A stretch of 64,000 nt of DNA, from assembly GCA_030949565.1 (NCBI GenBank), contig JAUZSK010000083.1, forward strand, positions 1 through 64,000, given 5' to 3'. Below are positions 57,848-64,000 of the stretch, piece after piece. Position 1 is the stretch's first letter, and every line of letters starts with the position of its first letter. The notes below the pieces were generated by a model that ran no database searches, had not been told where the DNA came from, and saw nothing but the letters and a program-made list of their open reading frames with translations. The stretch is from Enterobacterales bacterium (GTDB lineage: Bacteria; Pseudomonadota; Gammaproteobacteria; Enterobacterales; Kangiellaceae). The position numbers were made by a program, and so were the translations under genes.

Positions 57848-59009
57848 TCGCATAATAAGTCGCATAACAAGTCGCATAACAAGGACTCAGTTAATCACCG
57901 TGGCAGCGTTATTATTTTTCTTTTCGCTACTGAGTCAAGCCGCAGTATTACCCGAAGATAGAGCCGACGCGCTTTATCATCGCTATGAGGGCGGCGGTGT
58001 TGTTATTGATGGCCCTTCTATACTGGTGCGAAAGTCCTTTAAAGATACCATTTCGGTATCAGCTAATTACTATGTGGATAATGTGAGTAGCGCATCCATT
58101 GATGTAGTCACCACCGCAAGCGCCTATACTGAAAAACGTACCGAGGGTTCGATTGGGGTTGATTATTTACGCGACAAAACGACTCTTTCAATGAACTATA
58201 CCAATAGTACAGAAAATGACTACAGGGCCTCCACTGCCAGCTTTAATTTTAGTCAAGATTTCTTTGGTGACCTTACTACGGTTTCTGCAGGTTATTCTCA
58301 AGGTTGGGATGTGGTGACCAAACGCGGTGATGCCAATTTCTCCAAACAGGTCAAGCGTCGTCAATATCGAATGGGACTTTCTCAAATAATTACCAGAAAT
58401 AGCTTAATCGGCATGACCTGGGAAACCATCAGTGATGAGGGTTTTTTAAATAATCCGTATCGTTCCGTGCGCTATCTCGACCCAACCAGCTCGCTTGGTT
58501 ATGCCTATCAGTCAGAACTGTATCCGGGAACTCGAACCAGTGATGCATTTGCTGTTCGCGGTATGTATTATTTGTCTTATCGAGCGGCAATAAAAGCTGA
58601 AGCTAGGATTTTTGTGGATACTTGGGGAGTTGAGGCTAAAAACTTTGAGTTAACTTATACGCATCCTTTGAAAAAGTCATGGATTTTTGATATTAAATTA
58701 CGTCACTATCAGCAAACCAAAGCTGATTTCTATAACGATTTATTCACTCGGATTGACGCCCAAAATTTCTTAGCACGAGACAAAGAATTAAGCACCTACA
58801 GTGATGATAGTATTAGTTTTGGGGTGAGCTTTGATAAAGAGGTTGAATGGGGGCCTGTAGATCGTTTTAGCCTTAATTTTGCGGTTGATTACATCCAGTT
58901 TGACTACAAAGATTTCCGTGACCTAAGAGTGCAAACAACGCCGGGGCAGGAGCCACTATACAACTTTGATGCCATCGTTACTCGAATGTTCTTTTCCATC
59001 TGGTATTAA
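57834..59009 (+). CDS. DUF3570 outer-membrane protein
   Basis: About 391 residues. The start chosen is GTG 57834, because AGGAGG at 57823-57828 is five bases upstream; longer in-frame starts would overlap the DUF4266 gene. A signal peptide ends near SQAAV (about residue 35) and is preceded by the repeated SRIISRITSRIT motif. The rest has strand-rich segments (ISVSANYYVDNVSSASIDVV in part) and ends MFFSIWY, as in a barrel. DUF3570 has no settled function. Confidence 0.83.
   Translation: MVVTSRIISRITSRITRTQLITVAALLFFFSLLSQAAVLPEDRADALYHRYEGGGVVIDGPSILVRKSFKDTISVSANYYVDNVSSASIDVVTTASAYTEKRTEGSIGVDYLRDKTTLSMNYTNSTENDYRASTASFNFSQDFFGDLTTVSAGYSQGWDVVTKRGDANFSKQVKRRQYRMGLSQIITRNSLIGMTWETISDEGFLNNPYRSVRYLDPTSSLGYAYQSELYPGTRTSDAFAVRGMYYLSYRAAIKAEARIFVDTWGVEAKNFELTYTHPLKKSWIFDIKLRHYQQTKADFYNDLFTRIDAQNFLARDKELSTYSDDSISFGVSFDKEVEWGPVDRFSLNFAVDYIQFDYKDFRDLRVQTTPGQEPLYNFDAIVTRMFFSIWY
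57846..57881 (+). repeat. Three 12-bp tandem repeats in the DUF3570 signal peptide
   Basis: AGTCGCATAATA, then AGTCGCATAACA twice, at 57846, 57858 and 57870. They are in frame, encode SRII/SRIT/SRIT and lengthen the positive part of the signal peptide. Copy number could vary without shifting the frame. Confidence 0.85.
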
Positions 59010-59039
59010 GTCCTATTTTACAAAAACCGGTTAACTAAA

Positions 59040-60335
59040 TTAGTCCTCATCTTCCGCTGCTTCTTCTGCTCGATATAATTCGGGCCATACTTTAACACTT
59101 TTGACTCGGTTTGACTGAATGTGTAAAATTTCCAAGGGGTAACCAGCAAGCCGTAAACTAGTCCCCGACTGAGGTATCGATTCCAAGTGTTCCAAGATAA
59201 GACCATTAATCGTTTTGGGACCATCGGTTGGAAAAGACCAATTGAGCGCGCGATTAATATCCCTGAGTGTTGCACTGGCATCGATAATGACGCTACCATC
59301 TTTTTCTATCTGAATGTCCTTACTGGACGCGGAAAAATCGGTAGTAAATTCACCCACTATTTCTTCTAGGATATCTTCAAGAGTCACCAGTCCCTGAATA
59401 TCGCCATATTCATCAACTACTAGGCCAATACGTTTCTTCTTGCGTTGGAAATTGAGTAGTTGCGTATTAAGGGGCGTTATTTCTGGAATAAATACAACTG
59501 GGGTCAGGTTCCTTTTTAATTCCTCCAAATCGAGCTCATTTTGGTCTAGGGTGAGCAGTTTAACAATTTGTTTAGCATGCAGAAAGCCTTGTATTTGGTC
59601 GATTTCGCCATTAAAAACTGGCATACGAGTATGTATGGCCCCTCTCAATTGCTTGATTATCTGCTTAATATCCTGATCAATATCAATCCCTGTCACTTCG
59701 GAACGAGGGATCATGATGTCTTCAACTGTTACTTTTTCTAAATCTAATATGCTCAGCAGCATATTTTGGTGACTTTTAGGGATTAATGCTCCGGCTTCAT
59801 TGACTATAATTTTAAGCTCATCGGAATTAACGCTGTCATTGTTAGAATTGTCCGTATTTACCCCCATAAAACGCAGTAAACCATTGGTTAAACCGATCAC
59901 CATCGAGACCAGAGGGTAAAACAGTTTTTGCAGAGGCGTTAAAATAAATGAGGCAGGAAAAGCGACTTTTTCGGGATGCAGTGCGGCAAGGGTTTTAGGT
60001 GTAATTTCAGCAAAAACTAAAACGATAATGGTTAAACCACCAGTGGCAATAAGATAGCCTGCGTCACCCCACACTCGTACACAAATGACACTGGCAATTG
60101 AAGCTGCTAAAATATTCACGAAGTTATTGCCAATTAAAATTAAGCCGATTAAACGGTCAGGCTGTTGTAGTAAGGCTTGAGTTAATTTGGCACCGCGGTT
60201 GTTTTTTTTCACTAGGCTTTTAAGTCGATATCGATTAATCGACATTAAACTGGTTTCTGCACTAGAAAAAAAAGCAGAAAAGACGATTAAAAACGCTAAT
60301 AGAATGATTAGGTTAAGGGTGGAAATACTGTCCAA
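59040..60335 (-). CDS. yfjD: CNNM/CorC family membrane transporter (YfjD-like)
   Basis: 431 residues. An N-terminal CNNM domain with about four helices contains FFSSAETSLMS and VFAEITPKTLAA. A CBS pair follows (about 195-320; EDIMIPRSEVTG, VVDEYGDIQGLVTLEDILEE). A C-terminal CorC_HlyC domain contains DASATLRDINRALNW. This family is linked to magnesium and cobalt handling. The start is TTG 60335 with GAGAG upstream. It is 77 bases after ypjD on the same strand, as near ffh in E. coli. Confidence 0.9.
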   Translation of the reverse strand: MDSISTLNLIILLAFLIVFSAFFSSAETSLMSINRYRLKSLVKKNNRGAKLTQALLQQPDRLIGLILIGNNFVNILAASIASVICVRVWGDAGYLIATGGLTIIVLVFAEITPKTLAALHPEKVAFPASFILTPLQKLFYPLVSMVIGLTNGLLRFMGVNTDNSNNDSVNSDELKIIVNEAGALIPKSHQNMLLSILDLEKVTVEDIMIPRSEVTGIDIDQDIKQIIKQLRGAIHTRMPVFNGEIDQIQGFLHAKQIVKLLTLDQNELDLEELKRNLTPVVFIPEITPLNTQLLNFQRKKKRIGLVVDEYGDIQGLVTLEDILEEIVGEFTTDFSASSKDIQIEKDGSVIIDASATLRDINRALNWSFPTDGPKTINGLILEHLESIPQSGTSLRLAGYPLEILHIQSNRVKSVKVWPELYRAEEAAEDED

Positions 60336-60412
60336 TCAATTTCTCTCTTGTGGATAAAGGGTGGACAAAATAGCGCTTTTAGCGACTAAAGTCACATCAA
60401 TGAAAAGATTAA

Positions 60413-61210
60413 TCATCGATTCAATATAAATTCTAGCACGAGTTTACTACCAAAATAGCCTAACAGCAGCAAAAATACACCAATTAGCGTCCATTTTGCC
60501 GCAAATACCCCGCGCCAGCCTCTCTTGGCATGACCTAACAGCAAGCCACCTAATACCAGCCAGGACAACAGCGTAAGAATGATTTTATGCAGGCTTTGAT
60601 TGCTAGTCGATTCTAACGGATAGAAAAAAGCTAATCCAAGGGATAAGGTCATCAACACAAAACCGCTGGATAAGAGTTGTATTAAAAAACGTTCCATACT
60701 TTGCAGAGGTCCAAGCCAAGAATGGATACTGGCTGGATGATGGCGTAGCCCTCGATCAATATATAACACCAGTATTGATTGCATTGCTGCTAGCATCAAA
60801 ATACTCATTGAGCCGATACCGAGTAAAATATGCCAGATATCAATACCATTTTGCCGTAATTGAATGGGCATCGACTTAGACAAAAGAGCCACTTCTAAAA
60901 TACTGAGGGCAGCAATGGGCAGTGAAATAAGGAGTAATGCATGGGATTCATGTTTAATAAGGTTCCAATAAACAATCACCATGGCTATCCAAGTAGTCAT
61001 AACTAAAATATTAAATAAGCCGAAGTCTTGGCCATTGCCACCATCAATTTTCAGATAAGCCACTGCGCCATGTAGCAATATAGCCAATAAGAGCAGCTTA
61101 GGTATCAAACGCCCCAGTGGTTTAGAGGCCGATAATGTTCGCCACGAATGCCAAAATAGGCCGCCGTACAAAACAATACTAAGGATTTCTAAACTAACCA
61201 AAAATGTCAT
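60413..61210 (-). CDS. ypjD: Inner-membrane protein YpjD (CcsA/HemX-like)
   Basis: 265 residues from ATG 61210, chosen over an in-frame upstream GTG because it starts directly at the first helix. About eight helices cover the whole protein. It belongs to the cytochrome c assembly CcsA/HemX-like family (cytochrome c biogenesis fold), with HILLGIGSMSILMLAAMQSI. It lies divergent from ffh and is usual at this place. The function is not established. Confidence 0.87.
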   Translation of the reverse strand: MTFLVSLEILSIVLYGGLFWHSWRTLSASKPLGRLIPKLLLLAILLHGAVAYLKIDGGNGQDFGLFNILVMTTWIAMVIVYWNLIKHESHALLLISLPIAALSILEVALLSKSMPIQLRQNGIDIWHILLGIGSMSILMLAAMQSILVLYIDRGLRHHPASIHSWLGPLQSMERFLIQLLSSGFVLMTLSLGLAFFYPLESTSNQSLHKIILTLLSWLVLGGLLLGHAKRGWRGVFAAKWTLIGVFLLLLGYFGSKLVLEFILNR

Positions 61211-61377
61211 GATATATCCTAAAAGAAGCCCCTCGTAGCTTTTGAAGCTTAACTTCCGTTGAGCCACTAGAGGGATTGCTATTGTAAAATGCTAGATTAC
61301 CCGACTATTATTGATTATATGAACCAGGGTATCAACCAACTTGAGCCTGAATGGAGCTATTTGCCTGATAAAATTAG

Positions 61378-61405
61378 TTGTTCAAGCTGAATATGCCGCT
61401 ATAAT
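61378..61405 (+). promoter_or_regulatory. Probable promoter of ffh
   Basis: TATAAT at 61400-61405 is a perfect -10 box. TTGTTC at 61378-61383 is a weak -35 box 16 bases upstream. It is about 50 bases before the ffh start, within the 247-base divergent gap to ypjD. Confidence 0.55.
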
Positions 61406-61457
61406 AGCCATCAATTTCGATAATCTAGTACAAAAATCCATTTCGGTGAATTAATCA

Positions 61458-62831
61458 ATGTTTGATAGCTTAAGTGAACGACTAAATAAAGTCTTAAAAA
61501 ATATTAGCGGTAAAGGTCGAATAACTGAAGATAATATTCAGAAAACCTTGCGCCAAGTTCGTATGGCATTACTGGAAGCCGACGTCGCTTTACCGGTAGT
61601 CAAAGACTTTGTTACTAAGGTCAAATACAGAGCCATGGGTAAAGAGGTTAAGGCCAGTTTATCACCGGGACAAGCTTTTATTAAGGTGGTACAAAGTGAA
61701 ATGGTCAAAGCTATGGGTGATGCGAATGAATCACTTAACCTTAAAGCTAAGCCCCCGGCAGTGGTATTGATGGCAGGCCTGCAAGGTGCTGGTAAAACAA
61801 CTTCTAGTGCAAAGCTGGCTAAATATTTAATGGAGCGAGAAAAGAAGTCCGTCATGCTGGTCAGTGTCGATGTCTATCGCCCAGCAGCGATTGAGCAATT
61901 ACAACGGGTCAGTGAAGAAGTCGGAGCAAGCTTTTTTCCTAGTAGCAGTGATCAAAAGCCGGCAGAGATAGCAAAAGCGGCGATTAAACAAGCCAAAAAA
62001 GAGTTTGCCGATGTGCTTATTATCGATACCGCAGGTCGTTTAGCGGTAGACGAAGCCATGATGGATGAAATCAAGCAATTGCACAAACTAGTATCTCCAG
62101 TAGAAACATTATTCGTGGTTGATAGTATGACCGGTCAAGATGCAGCCAATACGGCGAAGGCTTTTGACCAAGCGTTACCGCTGACCGGCGTGATCTTAAC
62201 TAAAGCGGATGGTGACGCACGGGGCGGGGCGGCACTTTCTATAAGACAGATCACTGGTAAACCGATTAAGTTTATCGGTATGGGCGAAAAGCTGGATGCG
62301 CTAGAACCTTTTCACCCGGATCGTATTGCCCAACGTATCCTTGGTATGGGTGACATTTTATCCTTGATCGAAGAGGTTGAACGTAAGGTTGATAAGAAAA
62401 AAGCGGAAAAACTCGCTAAAAAGGTGATGAAGGGTAAAGGCTTTGATTTGGAAGATTTTCGTGAGCAGCTAGTCCAAATGAAAAGTATGGGCGGTTTAAC
62501 CAGCATGATGGATAAACTGCCAGGTATGGGGAATGTCCCGCAAGCGGCTAAAGACCAGCTAAATGATAAGGTGACAGTACGTATGGAAGCTATCATCAAT
62601 TCCATGACTCCTAAAGAGAAATCTTATCCTGAGGTGATTAAGGGCTCTCGGAAAAGACGTATCGCCATGGGATCGGGTACTGAAATCCAAGATGTGAATC
62701 GAATGCTAAAACAGTTTAAACAAATGCAGAAAATGATGAAAAAGATGTCTGGCAAAGGTGGAATGATGAAAATGATGCGTGGAATGAAAGGAATGATGCC
62801 TCCGGGCGGTGGCATGCCACCGCTAGGTTAG
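61458..62831 (+). CDS. ffh: Signal recognition particle protein Ffh
   Basis: SRP54-type GTPase that targets inner-membrane proteins co-translationally. The product is 457 residues (E. coli 453). The N domain is residues 1-90. The G domain has GLQGAGKTTSSAKLAKYL, VDVYRPAAIEQL and DTAGRLAVDEAMM. The Met-rich M domain covers about 330-457, ending MKGMMPPGGGMPPLG. It is upstream of rpsP and rimM. Confidence 0.98.
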   Translation: MFDSLSERLNKVLKNISGKGRITEDNIQKTLRQVRMALLEADVALPVVKDFVTKVKYRAMGKEVKASLSPGQAFIKVVQSEMVKAMGDANESLNLKAKPPAVVLMAGLQGAGKTTSSAKLAKYLMEREKKSVMLVSVDVYRPAAIEQLQRVSEEVGASFFPSSSDQKPAEIAKAAIKQAKKEFADVLIIDTAGRLAVDEAMMDEIKQLHKLVSPVETLFVVDSMTGQDAANTAKAFDQALPLTGVILTKADGDARGGAALSIRQITGKPIKFIGMGEKLDALEPFHPDRIAQRILGMGDILSLIEEVERKVDKKKAEKLAKKVMKGKGFDLEDFREQLVQMKSMGGLTSMMDKLPGMGNVPQAAKDQLNDKVTVRMEAIINSMTPKEKSYPEVIKGSRKRRIAMGSGTEIQDVNRMLKQFKQMQKMMKKMSGKGGMMKMMRGMKGMMPPGGGMPPLG

Positions 62832-63222
62832 CTCAAAAGCCCATAAAAATAGGCCTTTAGAGCAGAATTTCAATAAAAACTAAAAAAACATTCAGTTTCA
62901 ACCTAAAAAAGGTTTCCAAATGGCGCATTTAGCGATAAAATGCGCGTCCTTTGTGCTCTGAGCGAAAGTTCACTGGCCAAAAAGGGGCTGTTTTAGTGGT
63001 TTAGACGCTATAATTAGCCAAAAGGTCAATGCAATAAACCACTGCTGAAGTTTAATTCAAACAGTGAGCAATTGAAGCGTTAGTTCCCGAGCTATTAAAA
63101 CCAGCTTTTAAGCTCAGGATTTAAACCTATTTTTGCATTTCAGAGACTACCCATTATGAGCTACTTGGATTAACCGGTGGCAAAAAGTCATTTTGACTAA
63201 GAATTTAGAGGAAATTTAACGC
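62832..63222. other. Leader and promoter region between ffh and rpsP
   Basis: 391 bases without a gene. An imperfect hairpin (GCTCAAAAGCC/GGCCTTTAGAGC) follows ffh but lacks a T run. GCGCATTT (62923-62930) pairs with AAATGCGC (62938-62945). TATAAT at 63009-63014 with a weak -35 box would give a 200-base rpsP leader. GAGCTATT/AGCTTTTAAGCTC forms a further stem near 63090. The length allows a regulatory leader. Confidence 0.45.
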
Positions 63223-63468
63223 ATGGTTACCATTCGTTTAGCCCGTGGAGGCTCAAAAAAGCGCCCATTTTATCACATGGTCGTTACCGACAAACGAAAT
63301 GCTCGTGACGGTCGTTTTATTGAACGCGTAGGCTTTTTTAATCCTGTTGCTAAAGGACAGGAAGAGCGTTTGCGTGTTGACAACGCCCGTATCGAACACT
63401 GGATTGGACTTGGTGCTCAAATGAGTGACCGCGTCAAAAAGCTTGTAAAAGATTCTAAAGCGGCTTAA
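63223..63468 (+). CDS. rpsP: 30S ribosomal protein S16
   Basis: 81 residues, normal for bS16. It begins [20 protein letters not shown] and contains [19 protein letters not shown], the family core. AGAGGAA at 63208-63214 precedes the ATG. It is the first gene of the rpsP-rimM-trmD-rplS operon; the last two lie outside the window. Confidence 0.98.
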   Translation: MVTIRLARGGSKKRPFYHMVVTDKRNARDGRFIERVGFFNPVAKGQEERLRVDNARIEHWIGLGAQMSDRVKKLVKDSKAA

Positions 63469-63484
63469 TTTTAGCTGATTAGTG

Positions 63485-64000
63485 ATGGAATCGTCAGCTC
63501 CGGTAAATAATCCGATAGTGATCGGCCAGATTTCCGGAGTTTTTGGTGTTCATGGTTGGGTGAAAGTATTTACCCATACCGAGCCGAGAGAGAATATATT
63601 AAATTATAATCCTTGGCTGATTAAACAGAATCAACAATGGCAGCCGATGAAGCTGGTAAAGGGACGAAAACAGGGTAAAACGCTGGTTGCGCAAATAGAA
63701 GGTGTCGCCAACAGAGAGCAAGCGCACGCGCTAATCGGTAGCGATATCGGTATATTACCTGAACAGCTTAAAAAACTGGATGACAGCGACTTTTATTGGC
63801 GAGAGCTACAAGGTTTAGACGTTATCAACCTTGATGGCCAATTGTTAGGCAAAATTGATTACATGATGGCCACGGGTGCAAATGATGTGATTGTGGTTAA
63901 GTTGACTCAAGAAATGATTGAGTCAACTGAAGAAAAAGAGCTATTGATCCCCTATTTGATGGGGGAGGTTGTAAAAAGTGTTGATCTCGATAAGGGTTGC
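63485..64000 (+). CDS. rimM: Ribosome maturation factor RimM (3' end outside window)
   Basis: A 16S rRNA processing factor that binds S19 on the 30S subunit. The first 172 residues are present, of about 175-180 expected. The N-terminal beta-barrel has VIGQISGVFGVHGWVKVFTHT, quoted as GQISGVFGVHGWVKV, and the PRC-barrel half has FYWRELQGLDVINLDGQLLG in part. The frame is open to base 64000. A GTG at 63482 is an alternative start. It is 16 bases after rpsP. Confidence 0.96.
   Translation, partial: MESSAPVNNPIVIGQISGVFGVHGWVKVFTHTEPRENILNYNPWLIKQNQQWQPMKLVKGRKQGKTLVAQIEGVANREQAHALIGSDIGILPEQLKKLDDSDFYWRELQGLDVINLDGQLLGKIDYMMATGANDVIVVKLTQEMIESTEEKELLIPYLMGEVVKSVDLDKGC

Noticed and set aside
1-64000. 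CRISPR arrays, prophage or integrative elements
   Set aside because: No regularly spaced direct repeats, cas genes, integrase or phage structural genes were seen.

Overview
The window looks like chromosomal DNA of a low-GC, probably marine gammaproteobacterium. The reasons are the gene orders lon-hupB-ppiD, pspF/pspABC next to sapABCDF, mltD next to a yafS-like gene with rnhA-dnaQ, ypjD/yfjD beside ffh-rpsP-rimM, and a Vibrio/Shewanella-type TonB2 operon. No plasmid or phage backbone genes were seen. The only mobile element found is one insertion sequence.

Layout: 1-4.5 kb carries lon (5' end outside the window), hupB, tRNA-Val, tRNA-Asp and ppiD. 4.7-13.6 kb is an envelope-stress block: sapABCDF runs leftward behind pspF, and pspABC runs rightward from a candidate sigma-54 promoter with an extra small ORF in front. 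14-30.3 kb is a TonB-centred region: an outer-membrane receptor, a TPR/2OG-oxygenase protein, a sulfotransferase, a redoxin/2OG-oxygenase fusion, a TPR-sulfotransferase, a secreted S9 peptidase, a 1 kb noncoding gap, and a DUF3450-ttpC-exbB-exbD-tonB-TPR operon that could energise the receptor. 30.6-38.5 kb holds a MacAB-like exporter, a YIP1 gene cut by an ISAs1-like element, and a NatAB-like exporter. 38.5-47 kb has cell-wall and glycolipid genes (GT2, GDPD-like, mltD), rnhA-dnaQ, a zinc-binding membrane TPR protein and two orphans. 47.1-59 kb is a large envelope cluster of haem-motif (CxxCH) proteins: a Tat-exported DUF1501-like protein, a LamG/cytochrome lipoprotein and a DUF1588/1585-like cytochrome on one strand, and an HzsA-like cytochrome, two beta-barrels, a TlpA thioredoxin, a DUF4266 lipoprotein and a DUF3570 protein on the other. 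59-64 kb returns to core genes: yfjD, ypjD, ffh, rpsP, rimM.

Two candidate undescribed systems stand out. One is the 47-59 kb exported redox cluster. The other is the TonB receptor with hydroxylases, sulfotransferases and a peptidase.

A strong caveat: eight genes (pspF, the TPR/2OG gene, ttpC, the transposase, natA-like, natB-like, mltD, HzsA-like) are each broken by small indels, about twelve in all and most of them in short homopolymers. Every one is restored by a one-base (in one case possibly two-base) change. This fits sequencing indels better than natural decay, but the sequence alone cannot settle it. These genes are listed as pseudogenes with the repaired reading explained.
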